64,000 nucleotides of DNA from Serripes groenlandicus (taxonomy: Eukaryota; Mollusca; Bivalvia; Cardiida; Cardiidae), in assembly GCA_031761405.1 (NCBI GenBank), contig JASEVX010000011.1, positions 42,369,876-42,433,875 on the forward strand. Reading direction: 5' to 3'. Made by a program: the position numbers and the translations under genes. The notes below the pieces were generated by a model. That model was not told where the DNA came from and ran no database searches. It saw nothing but the letters and a program-made list of their open reading frames with translations. Positions 11,719 to 22,826 of this stretch are shown here, in pieces; position 1 is the stretch's first letter, and every line of letters starts with the position of its first letter.

Positions 11719-13420
11719 CTATAGTCTGTTTCTTAGGATGATTTAATAAAACAAGACAAGTTTTTTTATACATTTATATCATCTTTTTTTGGATAATTTA
11801 ATGGATTTTATTTAATATTATAATGTTAACTTATAAAAATCTTCTTTTTTTACATTAAAACAGGCAATATTATAATTGAACATTAATAAATTAATTATAG
11901 CTTTCTTCTTTTTTTTCAGGGTTTCAGGAATATGAAAATTAGAAAGTTTTTTTAATATTTTACATTTATATATATTTTCTATTGTCACAAATATATACAC
12001 ACGTATGAACGCATGTTCAAGTCATTAAACACAGATTCATCTGCAGTACTCATCAGTCAATCAATCACTAATGATGTTCAAGAAGTTCCATCGCCGTCAT
12101 GTCTCCGTTTTCCAAACGTGTTTTCAGGGCTGCTAGTCTTTGCTCGAGCTGACGATACTTTCTTTTTTTGACTGGACGAACGCCCCCTGCCTGGTATTGA
12201 AGAACCCTAATGTAGCAATCAGCTTCAATCCGCTGTAGTATGGAAATGATACCGAAGATGTTTGGATGGGCATGTCGTACGGCCTTCTTCAATTTACTGT
12301 GCCACCCTTCACAATGGTTTGTTGTCCTGGGACCCACAGTTGTATAATGATTCCAAATTGGCTTATCACCCTCAACCCACTGTTCTGTTACGTAGTCTGT
12401 GAAGGCAGTAACGCTCGCAGGAAGATCCTCCTCCCCTATGGCCTCTAACGCTTGAAACCAAATGTCCTCTACCTCAGCTATTGGAACTAATGGCAACACC
12501 GATGCTCGTCTAACCAGTCGATGGATTGTGTCATTTTCCTTGTAGGCTGTAGAGAGTCCTAAAGCTTGAACTTTTCGCAAAACGCACTGTGTGTAATGAA
12601 AAAAGCAAGCTTTCACATTGGTGTCTGGAAAAACTCTCTGTGCGCCGTTACGGGAAGCCACCTCGTGGTCTAGAAATACAGTTTCAGGTTGAAGTTCAAA
12701 ACCGTACTCCTCACATTTCTGTTTTAGTTGGCTGGAAAATTTCACGTAGACGTCAGTTGATTTTCCTGGGAGAAACGCGAATACTAGCGGATACATTTCA
12801 CCGTCAATAAATCCATGTAACGTAAACAACTGGTGAAATAAACTTGGGCACGTGTAAAATGTTCCGTCGGCGTAAATAGTGTTGGCTGCACACAGATGTT
12901 GTAGTCCAGTTCTAGTTGCGAAGACGAGCATTTTGTTTCTTTGTTTAGATATTGCTCAGTTGAATTTATATGAAACATCAAAGTATTCAAAAAGATAAAC
13001 AGTAAACTTAAATACCAATAAATTAACAGTATTGATTGCAAACTGTTAATCTTATTTCTTTAATAACATCATCATCGTGTATCAATTATCAGTTTTAATT
13101 AAGAAAACTGCTTGCAAACTGTTAATCTTGTCTTTTTCAATGTATCAATTATCAGTTTTAAACTATAACTAATATATTTTAAAAGAAGATCAAAGAAACC
13201 TAATTAATCTTAATTAATTGATATAAACTGTTATACTTTGATATAATAATAATAATAATAATTAATTGGCAATTCTGATTATTTAATATCATTATTAATG
13301 TATGGTCCTAATAATATTAATGTATTTAGACATAATTTATCAAATCTTAAATTATAAATATTTTACATTTATATCTCCTTATGCAGCAAATATTATACCA
13401 ATAGGTAAAACAGACTATAG
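11719..13420 (-). mobile_element. Candidate MULE-type DNA transposon with short terminal inverted repeats
   Basis: CTATAGTCTGTTT at 11719-11731 is perfectly inverted at 13408-13420, bracketing the transposase-domain gene at 12068-12931. Outside both ends, in direct orientation, are copies of GTGGGTGTTTCAGGAAT (11654 and 13450). No 8-10-bp target duplication of the kind typical for Mutator-like elements is apparent, and 13 bp is short for a terminal repeat, so the boundaries are tentative. Confidence 0.35.
12068..12931 (-). CDS. MULE transposase-domain protein (FLYWCH-type family), catalytic part
   Basis: This is a 287-residue frame with the hallmarks of the MULE (Mutator-like) transposase domain, PF10551. 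YADGTF carries the first catalytic Asp (residue 22), VFLDHEVA the second (88), CFFHYTQCVLRKVQALGL (from 109) is the conserved Cys-x-x-His block, and NHCEGWHSKL carries the final Glu (208), followed by an AHPN motif. All three acidic residues are intact and there is no internal stop. In animal relatives this domain follows an N-terminal FLYWCH zinc finger; none is seen, so the frame is either truncated or the 3' exon of a spliced gene. An in-frame extension upstream of the first Met reaches a possible acceptor (ACTGAG at about 12960) before a stop. The C-terminus is basic and coiled. It may be an active transposase remnant or a domesticated gene. The domain call is firm; the start is uncertain. 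Confidence 0.85.
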   Translation of the reverse strand: MLVFATRTGLQHLCAANTIYADGTFYTCPSLFHQLFTLHGFIDGEMYPLVFAFLPGKSTDVYVKFSSQLKQKCEEYGFELQPETVFLDHEVASRNGAQRVFPDTNVKACFFHYTQCVLRKVQALGLSTAYKENDTIHRLVRRASVLPLVPIAEVEDIWFQALEAIGEEDLPASVTAFTDYVTEQWVEGDKPIWNHYTTVGPRTTNHCEGWHSKLKKAVRHAHPNIFGIISILQRIEADCYIRVLQYQAGGVRPVKKRKYRQLEQRLAALKTRLENGDMTAMELLEHH

Positions 13421-13449
13421 TCCGTAACCATGGGTTACATAAATTAAAA

Positions 13450-13529
13450 GTGGGTGTTTCAGGAATTTGAAAATTAAAAAGTGGGGGTTTCAGGAATATG
13501 AAAATTAGAAAGTGGGTGTTTCAGGAATA
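13450..13529 (+). repeat. 31-bp tandem repeat, ~2.6 units
   Basis: GTGGGTGTTTCAGGAAT starts at 13450 and 13512, with a GTGGGGGTTTC variant at 13481, spaced exactly 31 bases apart and separated by GAAAATTA. Single relatives lie on the other side of the transposase gene (11654 and about 11917). The arrangement suggests sub-terminal repeats of the element or a target-site array. Confidence 0.85.
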
Positions 13530-14480
13530 AACCCTTAATATAGATTAAATTAAAAGTTACGACATAATATTTATTATTATTGTTATCAGTTTCATGAAAA
13601 TATTTAATATCATTTCTGAATAATGGATTTTCTGTATTGTTTATTTTGATACAGGTTGGATTGATTTTATTTTCAAAGCAAATCCAAATATAATTTGAAC
13701 TTATGAAGTATGGGTTCTGATCTTCGTATACAAAATAGCTAAAATCTGCATATTAAGCTGAGAAGTTAAAAATCTTACATTATCATTTTTGATTTTTTTT
13801 TATATATTTAGCGACTTTCAGTTTTATATTGGTGGCTGAAGTCAGCCCTAAGTGAATCTCTTTGTTTTTTAATGACCAAAGTAAAACTGCTCGGATTATA
13901 CTTTTTATTAAACACTTTATTATAAATTCATGCTTCGGCTTTTTTTAAATTAAATTAATGGTTATTTTTTTATGAAAAATCAATTTTAAACTTGATTTTA
14001 TATTAAAACGTAAAACACAAATTTTGCTATGCTCTTGCAAATATAGCATATCCCTATAATAAAACCGTTAACTTACCAAGATTAAAACTGCTAAATCCGT
14101 TTGAATTACCCTGATGATTTATGATTTATGACCCCTACGAATTGCGTCGGTGATCTTCGTAAACTGCCGAAAGATAAGAAACTCCGGCGATCGATTAGGT
14201 GAAATATCGATAAAAGTTATTGAGTGAAACCGGAGAAGACAGATTGTTGGATATGGTTGATACATTCTCAAATATACCCGCACCAGAGTCATCGCAAGCC
14301 CTACACCGATATACTGCTTGTTACTTTGCAGGATTTTCCATACGATCGCCACTACAGTGCCATTGGCGCTTTGATTTGATAACGGGTTCTGGTTTTCGTT
14401 TGTTGGGAATTCTCCGACCTTTTCAATCGAATATTATAATTCAGATTTAATTAAAAACCGATTGTAAACACACTAAAACG
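13530..14480. other. AT-rich intergenic DNA
   Basis: No gene or clear repeat recognised. Confidence 0.55.
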
Positions 14481-14567
14481 TATGTCAAATACATCGTAGC
14501 GAACACATCATCAAATATATTTTGAAAACAAAAGAGTACAAAGTATGTCGTAAAATCAGTGGTCAGC
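14481..14567 (+). repeat. Interspersed repeat, copy 2 (partner 98-180)
   Basis: Same orientation as 98-180; shared core CATCAAATATATT and end AGTGGTCAG. It lacks the AC tract and the CAGGCCACACC sequence that adjoin copy 1. Confidence 0.6.
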
Positions 14568-15523
14568 TATTGTGGCAGGGGTACTATATAAATATAGCGC
14601 CAAAGGCGCTATGCAACTTAATAGGTTTGCAAGTCTGACTAAAGGTTTGTTATGTTTGTAGTCTAATTAAATTGATTTTAGTTTAGATTATACAGGTTTG
14701 GATTATATTCGTGAATATTCGAATATGGGTGAAGCGAATAACGAATACGATTCGGACAGGCCTGTTTTCGATTATATCGAATATTCGAATGTATCGTTAC
14801 AGTCCTAATTATGTATGCTTGCCTTTACATTGTTTAAATAAACATCAACAGCAACAACAGAACACATTATTGAAGAAGATATCGGTAAATACAGCAAATC
14901 AATCATCTTGTTAACAGAGTGAATCAGGAACAGTAAGCAAGCGTATCGATAATGTATACAATATATTTTATTTCATTGCATAAAACAACAAACAGTATGT
15001 TTATAGCAAATACAGAAATTATAAAAAACGGAGAAATTGATTTTCCAGAAGAATTTGAAATAATTTAACATTATTAGTGTTCTTGCTATAATTGCTCTAT
15101 TATAGATATACATGTATGATGTATAAATTTCGTTAAAACTTTGATATTAGAACAGTTATTAAAGCTGGACCATCACATCATTAGGTGTAATAATCCAGAA
15201 TTGCTACTGTTCTCTATGTTTCATTGCAACGAATACATATTTAGATAAACTATTTATAATTTTCGTAGAAATTGAAGACATTAATGCATTAAATTTAAGT
15301 ATACATGGCCAATGACAATAATGTTTTTTTTTAAATATCTCTTGCGTATTTCATAATATTTTGGGCACACTTATAAGAAATGATATATACTGATTCAATG
15401 ACGTTCATGTTGCAGTGTGTGCATATTCTCTCGGATCTAGGAATGTTCAAATATCTGCCTGATTCAATTTCCAGATTGTGACATGTTAAACGGTATTTGT
15501 TTAACGATAATTATTCTACCTTC
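14568..15523. other. AT-rich intergenic DNA
   Basis: Some GAATATTCGAATA-type self-complementary sequence lies at 14710-14790. No gene recognised. Confidence 0.55.
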
Positions 15524-15534
15524 AGTACTTTCAG

Positions 15535-15820
15535 TTGATTGATTGATTGATTGGTGTTTAACGCCGTTTTTTAAACAATTTCTCAGTCATATCACGGCGG
15601 CCAGTTCACCTACTCATGTGTTTCCTGGTTTTCGCACACCAGTACTCCACACAACATTCTTCCCAAGCAACTAGCTGCTTTTCCACATAGACTTAGTCCA
15701 TTGGTGGAAGACGAATGACGCATGTTACGTCGAAAAGAAAGTTGGCCGAGCCGGGATTCGAACTCACATCCCCTGGATTGACAGCCTGCGTCGTTACCGA
15801 CTGAGCTACTGGGACTCGAC
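15535..15820 (-). mobile_element. tRNA-derived SINE (family S1)
   Basis: Reverse-orientation copy of the 6238-6530 SINE. The + strand shows a TTGATTGATTGATT tail, GTGTTTAACGCCG, then at the far end GGGATTCGAACTC (B box) and ACTGAGCTACTGGG (A box). AGTACTTTCAG at 15524-15534 and AGTACTTTTAG at 15821-15831 form an 11-bp target duplication with one mismatch. Confidence 0.92.
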
Positions 15821-16077
15821 AGTACTTTTAGTACTATTTAATTAGATGTTTTCAAAGTTTAGATTATATATTTGTCATATGTAGAAAAGTACTTAATATC
15901 TAATTAGAATCTGATTCATTCTATATCATTTCTTTATATACTAAATGATATATAACCTATTATTTAATATTTTTCTATGAACAAATATGGTTATTAACAG
16001 TAAGTTACTATAGATGTTGGTTTTTGTCACAAAACCATTACGTCTCCCTCATTGCAGTTTGTCAGTAATTGTAATAC

Positions 16078-16755
16078 TGAAACCTTGACTTTGAACCAAA
16101 GGGGTTGTAACATGTACTATGCACATTGTCTCAGTATGGTCAATATTTCTGTTGAGTTATTCCAAAACCTTCAAGTTATTAAGCGGAGACTAAATATAAT
16201 CATATGACCTTTGACCTCTTATTGCGACCTTGAAACACAGTGGTTGTAACATGCGCTCTGCACATCGTATCAGTAAGGTGAACATTTGAAGTAAGTTATT
16301 TCAGAATCCTTCAAGTGGTTCAAAAGTTATTGATGGGACAGGAAATATAGTCATATGACCTTTGACCTCTAATTAAAATCTTGATCATGAACCGAAGTGG
16401 TTGTTATATGCGCTCTGCTCATTGTCTCAGTATGGTAAACATTTGTGGTCAGTAATTTAAAAATCCTTCAGGTGGTTCAAAAGTAATTGAGCGGACACAA
16501 CATAATGTGGCCATATTACCTTTGACCTGTAATTGCGACCTTGACCTTGAATCAAAGGGGTTGTAACATGTGCTATGCACATTGTCTCAGTATGGTCAAT
16601 ATTTCTGTTGAGTTATTCCAAAACCCTTCAAACGCTTCAAGTTATTAAGCGGAGACTAAATATAATCATATAACCTTTGACCTCTTATTGCGACCTTGAA
16701 ACACAGTGGTTGTAACATGCATTCTGCACATCGTCTCAGTATGGTGAACATTTGT
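16078..16755 (+). repeat. ~150-bp tandem repeat, about 4.5 units
   Basis: The motif GGTTGTAACATG with a following CTCTGCACATYGTCTCAGTA recurs at about 16103, 16242, 16399, 16559 and 16708. Units share TATGACCTTTGACCT and TTCAAAAGTTATT and are 139-160 bp long with considerable divergence. Similar GACCTTTGACCTTGA-rich repeats are frequent in bivalve DNA (recollection, not a search). Non-coding. Confidence 0.8.
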
Positions 16756-16980
16756 GAGGATTTATTTCATTAAGCACACTCCAAAATGAACTCAATATTT
16801 AGTCGGAAAATTCAAAGATTTAGTTCGATTTTCAATTTAGTCGGGCCCAAGTTGGTAAAGACGGACTGAATTTGAGTCAGATAATTTAGATTGAGTCAAA
16901 AAATCGAACTTGGTGAATACGGGCCAATGAGAATCATAATTATCACAGTACTTTACGTAATTTGCATGGCAGATAATACG

Positions 16981-17314
16981 CGCAATGATATTACCTATCT
17001 GCCCAAACATGAACAAGGTTAATATTTACATCTTTTAACTGAATGTAGATCTAAAGCTCGATAAACCTCAGATCTTGGTATCATTCCGGCACCAAAATAG
17101 CAATGACGGGATTATTGTTAACCGTGTCTCTGCATCACTGATGGGTTTATTTGGCGGTTTCATTTAGAAGGAAATTTGGTTTGCAGTATTACGTAATCTT
17201 CAACACAGACTGTCAAAACTTAGCTATATAAAATTGGCTGTTGTAGTTGTTAATGTTGTTGTTTCTTGATTGCCAAACCAGTCGCCACAAAAATGGGAGT
17301 GTCACAAACCGGCC
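16981..17314 (-). repeat. Interspersed repeat R3, copy 2 (inverted partner 7086-7444)
   Basis: Reverse complement of 7086-7444, with shared ATCTGCCCAAACATGAA, CTCGATAAA, TGCATCACTGATG, TGTTGTTGTTTC and CGCCACAAAAA. Divergence is moderate, with indels. Confidence 0.75.
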
Positions 17315-17579
17315 ATATGTTTTCGCTGTAAACTAGAAACCCTTCACATTGATATAAAAGATATATACCGACCTATGCGAACAGTGTAGTTGAGGATCAG
17401 AGAGCATAAACATAGAATCTTATCTTGATCTACTCAATTCACAACTAGTTATTTTTTATTTTTTTTCTAGAGGCTAATTTTTGCATTATGAAGGAATCTA
17501 AAATTTTTTTTATCAGAATATCATTCTTGGAAATGTCTACATATAAAGGCAAAACAAATAACAGTATAAAAAAAAGTGC

Positions 17580-17838
17580 GAACACTTCACATGATGACCC
17601 TATTTCTTCATGAAACGACATTATTAAAATCTCATTAGAAAATTCAGTTCTACTTGTTTAATAATGACAAATAGTTTACTAAATTTTAACCAAGTTATTT
17701 TCCATACCATCCTAACTGAAGGTCTATCAATTATTAATAAAAACAAACTAAAAGCATGTAGATAGAAGTCATTTTGTAAAATATACTTTTATCGATTATA
17801 TATTAAATATTTAAAAGATAACATCCAGTTTCCATGCA
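17580..17838 (+). repeat. Duplicated block A, copy 1 (partner 54472-54735)
   Basis: About 260 bases match 54472-54735 in direct orientation at roughly 90 percent, including ACTTCACATGATGACCC, AAGGTCTATCAATTATTAA and ATCGATTATATATTAAATAT. In the second copy block A runs almost directly into block B; here 1.2 kb intervenes. It is part of the colinear duplication that includes the sulfotransferase exon. Confidence 0.88.
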
Positions 17839-18111
17839 TATCAACCAGATTGGGCCGCCGAACTGGTAAAGTAGCTTGACCTTCAGAGTGATATCTATGT
17901 ATATCTAAAATTCGGTATGTGTAAAGATACTGTTCTTTGAGGTGACGTCTATATACATGCTTTCTTCAACGTTTAACTATGTCGACACAATGGTATGGGC
18001 ATGTTTTTCACATTGTTTCACACTGGGCCGCCACTCCAATGAAAGAGTTTGATTTTCTAACTGAAAACCCATTGATTAACAGCCCGTGTCGTTACCCATA
18101 GGATTTGACAA

Positions 18112-18377
18112 TATTGATTGTTTGGTGTTTTAGTAACGCCGCCCTTAACAAATGTTCAGTTATATCACAGCATTTTCTGGGTAAGTTACCAGTACTACTG
18201 GTACATTTACCCTGACACCAGGTAGTCAGTTGTAATGCTAACCCCGCAACCATGAGCGCCAAGGAGGGCAGCCATTACTACCATTTTTAAAGTATTTGCT
18301 ATGACCCGGTCGAGATCGAACCTGCCATCTCCCGCACCCGAGGTGGAAGCTCTACCACTACACCACCTAGTGTACAC
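18112..18377 (-). mobile_element. tRNA-derived SINE (family S3)
   Basis: On the minus strand the head reads GGTGGTGTAGTGGTAGAGC (A box region), then GGTTCGATCTCG (B box) and CCGGGTCATA. A body ending GGCGTTACTAAAACACC and an AATC-like tail follow. TTGACAA at 18105-18111 and 18378-18384 is a possible short target duplication. The same head is the source of the 28-bp array at 44-48 kb. Confidence 0.85.
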
Positions 18378-18689
18378 TTGACAAGACGGCTTAAAACTAA
18401 GTGATGTTGAAAAGAAAAAACTGATCTGACTTCCTGAAGGCGCAAGCATATCTTAATCTTCACCGATCACAAACTCTTGGAAAATTCAATTTCCTACAAT
18501 GTTGCTTGATAAATAGTTTAATTTCAACATACCTTTGTATATGGGCCAACGCGTACACAAACCGACATTCGGTACTACACGACAACAACGAAGATCCAGA
18601 TCAGCATACGCCTCAGGATATCCCATGTTCGCTGTATAGTTGTACACGTGTCAATTATATTGGCAAAGTTTCAACATGCTCAGGTTAAA

Positions 18690-18870
18690 CATGCGGCTTC
18701 CAGTGTTAACAACATTTGCCTTCAAATTTGGCCTAGTGACCTAGTTTTTGTCCGGGCATGACCCATATTAAAACTTGGTCTAGCAGTCATCAAGGCAAAC
18801 ATTCTGACAAAGTCTAGTGATCGTAAACCTATCGGTTGCGTTTAAAATCCTAATGACTTTGTATCGGACC
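18690..18870 (-). repeat. Fragment of the AGGTCACTAGGTCAA complex repeat
   Basis: The minus strand carries GTCAGAATGTTTGCCTTGAT, CCAAGTTTTAATATGGGTCA and AAAACTAGGTCACTAGG, the consensus elements of the tandem repeat at 56388-58451. It is a decayed single unit. Confidence 0.65.
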
Positions 18871-19055
18871 AAAATGCAAACATGGCTACAAACCTGCTGA
18901 CGAGGTAGTCAGAGTTTTGGGGATTAAAATAGCGTTCCATGCCCATTTGCCATTATCGGTGGAGAAAGGTACTCCCTTTCACACCTGTCCACATTGTGCT
19001 CCGCCCCAGCGCTTATAGTATATTGTTATTGCGTAGTCTATATCAATCCGTACCA

Positions 19056-19408
19056 TTCGCTGTGCGTCTCACGTCGACTACCGACTTACATATACCTGGA
19101 CATAGCTGTTACAGTTATTCACGGAGCGGACATTATAGATCCGTCGAACCTGTTTGGTGAGTTTATGCCATTGTTCGTATGTATGTAGAAATAAAGCAAC
19201 ACTAGTTGCGCTAACGAGCGGATTGTGCTGTGGAAATGATGCATTCTTTTTATATATTATTGTTCATATATTAGTAGAGTCGAAATACATTGTTTGCAGA
19301 CTTAATTTTGCGGAATCATACAGGTTTATATAGCCCTTTTAAGGTCCTAAAATCTTATTCGATATTCTTTCGCCAACTTTGATTTTGGTGATACAAAATC
19401 TGAAAACT
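19056..19408 (+). repeat. Duplicated block B, copy 1 (partner 54743-55096); possible 5' exon
   Basis: About 350 bases match 54743-55096 directly at roughly 90 percent. Inside, AACCTGTTTG/GTGAGTTTATG (donor-like GTGAGT at 19157) is preserved in both copies. The block lies upstream of the sulfotransferase signal-anchor exon in both paralogous units, and that exon itself starts at a splice acceptor. A non-coding first exon ending at 19156 is therefore plausible. There is no transcript evidence. Confidence 0.8.
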
Positions 19409-20960
19409 TACACAAATTATAAACTTTTCGGAATTCATCAATCGTGGTTTAGAAATATTTTTTGAATAAGCACGATTTAACCGGTAATTAAAACAGGATT
19501 TCCATGTAACGTATATCCATCCATCCACCTGCATTAAAAATATAGATAAGTAACGGTTCATGTCCGTTAAAGCACGATGTTCATGCACAATCCCGTTGAA
19601 GATCTCTGAAGGGAGATACTCCATGATGAAACGACGTATTTGTCCTCTTTTCTGTCTTCAACATTCCATGCACTATACGGTTTTGTTTGGTGGTATTTGT
19701 TGTGTGTTAAATCTATGGTTTTGAAATCTTTGCCAAATGTATTATATGTCAATTGAATAGGTACGTGTATTTTCGTAAATGTAATTATGTTCATCTGCTC
19801 ATTTCATAGCATGGACATAGACATAATAAACATTATTATGGCTATGGCCTGAAATGATATATGTTCTGGACCTACGGACATGTATAAATATTCTAAACCT
19901 ACGAACATATATGTACATACGAGTCTCTTCAATGTATATATATATATGAGTCAGTCCACGACAAAACCTGTATTAGTGACAAAAAAATATTTTTTGAGTT
20001 TTTTGTATTTCCTTAAATATCAACCGTTTACCTTCATAATGATACCAGAATTAGCCAAATAGTCCTACATATACTCTCTTAATTACGATATAAACCTCCC
20101 ACGCTTTCCAGTTTAAACGAAGTCATTCCATCGACATTGACATACCCGTAAATAGTCATTTTAATATGATAATTCATATTACCTACGTAAACATATGATG
20201 CTGAATTGTTTGAGAAATGTTACTCTTTTTTCTTCTTCTTCTGTTCTATGTGTCTGAAAATGCTGATCTACATCAAATTAAATGTGGAATCCGAAAATAC
20301 CCCCCACGTTTATCATTTTATTCTGTTCTCTCTTTTCATATGCACCACTTTTAAAGTAAAACATTTCTTTTCGCGATTATAAAGGAAAACATCATGTTTC
20401 TCAAATAGGATTCATTACATGTGTTTGGATTTTTTTTACGCCCGACTCACGATAAGATCTTTTGTACTGTAATTCGAGTCTTTTGTACTGTAATTCGAGA
20501 TATATAGGTCCATCCGTGACCTATAATGTACCCTTACTCTTTCTGTTGTGTTTTTTTTTCTTTTTTTTAACACAAGTCACGTTCAGTCTGTATATAAATA
20601 CGATATTGTTTAAAAGCTGTTCGCTTTATTTTCCATTTATAATGATTTATACTCTACCTTTTATTAAAATTGCATTCAAATTGTGTTATAATTGGATAGA
20701 ACAGACCATGGTAATACTTAAGTGTGAGAACACTTTTTTTCAGCTAAAAGACAAGTTTTAGGCATGTCATATAGTTTTTATTTCGCAATTCTGTTTCAAT
20801 AGAACGGATGGATGATTGAACGTGTTCTAGTTTCCTCCCTCCTAAAAAATGAGAGATGGTTACGTGACACGACACAATGTACGTTTATCAACAAATCATT
20901 ATTAAATACCAAGATCGGTATGCATTTCTTTCTTCTCTTCTGTATACACAATTCAGTCAA
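19409..20960. other. AT-rich intergenic or intronic DNA
   Basis: No protein-like frame recognised. At 19942-19980, ATGAGTCAGTCCACGACAAA and TGTATTAGTGAC form one half of an inverted pair with 24040-24078. Poly-T runs lie at 20550-20570. Confidence 0.5.
19942..19980. repeat. Inverted-repeat half (partner 24040-24078)
   Basis: 39 bases are the reverse complement of 24040-24078 with one mismatch; next to both are AATGTATATATAT-type sequences. These are possibly ends of an interspersed element family; there is no target duplication or gene between them that identifies it. Confidence 0.7.
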
Positions 20961-20971
20961 ATGCTTCTACA

Positions 20972-21189
20972 GTGGTTAACGTCGGGGATTGAAAACCGGG
21001 CGTCCCGGGTTCAATCCCCAGTCGTGTCACAACGGTCATGGTGGAGTGCCTTAAGCAATGCACATTTTCTAGCCTAGTACTGGTTTGTTTACTCAGGGAT
21101 CATAAATAATTGAACTGTCGTCGTGATATAACTGAAATAATGTCGAAAACGGCGTAAAACCCCAATAAAACAAACAAACAAACAAACAT
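20972..21189 (+). mobile_element. tRNA-derived SINE (family S2)
   Basis: The tRNA-like head has B box GGGTTCAATCCCC; the body includes CTAGCCTAGTACTGGTTTGT and GTGATATAACTGAAATAATG, then GGCGTAAAACCCC and a CAAA-type tail. ATGCTTCTACA is duplicated exactly at 20961-20971 and 21190-21200. The 218-bp length and flanking duplication are typical of a retroposed SINE. A reverse copy is at 36818-37044. Confidence 0.93.
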
Positions 21190-21200
21190 ATGCTTCTACA

Positions 21201-22285
21201 ACTTTCGCAATAAATGTCAAATTTAAAATAGCTCATAATCTGATCTTATTCTTTAAAACCTTCAGAGCACGCTTTTCATGTGTTGCGCTATCCATTTACG
21301 CCCACGTAACTCCAGTTCGAATCATATATATATACGCAGTTTTTGGAAAACGAGTTATAACACGTTCTCACGTAAAAACATTATAACACGTTACACATAT
21401 TTTATAAGTATGGATAGGGAGGATCATATTTTATTAAATTTTACTGCCGACTGAATAACATAACTGCAACAAGGACCATTGTTCCAGCTTACACATAATG
21501 TATATCTAAAATACACTCTTTTTAACGTCATAACTGAATAGGTAAAGGGGTGAGATAAACTGATATTGTGAAAAAACAAAGTCGGTAAGGTATATTTTTC
21601 TTGATATCAAACGATTTTTAATAAAATTATAAATGAATAGATTAAAAAAAATCAAAAATTAAATGTACAGATTTTTTTTTATGTACGTGAAGGTATTCTT
21701 AAGATGCAAATCGTGATATAATTTCGCAGCTATCAACCTAAAATTGACCAAACTATCAGCTGTTGTTGTTTTAACGAGGGACATTTGAGAGACGTCTAAA
21801 AAGTGACGTCAGTGGTATACTTTGAGGTCTCGTAGTTTAAAAACTGTTTTAGATACGAAAAAAGTAAGAACAGAATCTTATTGGGCATATGCTGTATTAT
21901 GGTGATGCAAAATTTCGTGAGGAAATTCGAATATTTCTTTAGAGGCACGTTCTATATTGCCATTTATATAGTATATACATTAAAAATACAACAAAAGAAT
22001 ACTTGCATTTTTACGAGATAGCGGGAATGATATTTTCAACAATATCGATATATGCTAAAGTGAAAATTGTGCATCAGTAACGCAACATATAGACATTTCG
22101 TGATTCAATGAGTAGTGACGGGTTGATACCGTAATTCATGCTAACATAATTACATTTTAGGTATACATCCAATTCGAGCAGTGAGCCATGACGAAACCTA
22201 ATGGATTGTTCTATTATCCAAAATAGGGATGAGCATAAAAATATGCGCCCGTTTTGATAATAAGTAAAATCCTGACACACCACCA
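21201..22285. other. AT-rich intergenic or intronic DNA
   Basis: No gene or clear repeat recognised. Confidence 0.55.
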
Positions 22286-22385
22286 GTTCGAATGCAAAGT
22301 TAGCGGTTTAACAAGAGCATTGAACTCGTTATGCCAAGGTCTCGAGTTCGAGTCGTAATGGATTACACGTACATCTTTTTATTTT
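22286..22385 (+). mobile_element. Short tRNA-like SINE head (family S4)
   Basis: It has an A-box-like GTTAGCGGTTTAACAAGAGC, then CAAGGTCTCGAGTTCGAGTC (B box), then ATCTTTTTATTTTATGTAG. The same downstream T-rich sequence follows the tRNA-like segment at 22735-22826 on the other strand, so both look like copies of a ~100-bp tRNA-derived element rather than functional tRNAs. No acceptor stem forms. Confidence 0.5.
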
Positions 22386-22529
22386 ATGTAGTTTCTACGT
22401 AACTATTAATCGCACAATGTCCTTAATTATCGTGATTTTATATTTACCTGCGAAGGTATAAATGTGGCATACAAATGTAGAACGACGTATTATAGCATAC
22501 ACAGCCATGCAGTCGAAATCGCATTATAG

Positions 22530-22565
22530 TGATGATGATGATGATTATGATAATGATGATGATAT
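22530..22565. repeat. (GAT)n microsatellite
   Basis: Imperfect GATGATGATG run with a central TTATGATAAT interruption. Confidence 0.85.
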
Positions 22566-22734
22566 ATTATTAACACTATTTTTGTCAAGGTTTTTGATGA
22601 TCTTTATGTAATATAGTCATAATGAATATTAAAAATGAAGAAAACAATGAAATCTAAAAATAAAACAAACAAATAAAATAATAAAACCTTAAATAAATAT
22701 ATGCATACATACACTTAGATCAAAGCTAAATAAA

Positions 22735-22826
22735 ATAAAAAGATAAAATTGTGGTGGGATCGAACCCATGTCATAGGACTGAATTCGTTAATCTTACCGG
22801 CTCAACCGACTGAGCTAATAATCTAT
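22735..22826 (-). mobile_element. Short tRNA-like SINE (family S4)
   Basis: The minus strand has near-perfect pol III boxes, TTAGCTCAGTCGGTTGAG (A) and GGGTTCGATCCC (B), at tRNA spacing. An AATTTTATCTTTTTATTTTA tail follows, as in the 22286 copy. The ends do not form an acceptor stem (ATTA against CCACAA), which argues against a functional tRNA gene. Confidence 0.6.
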
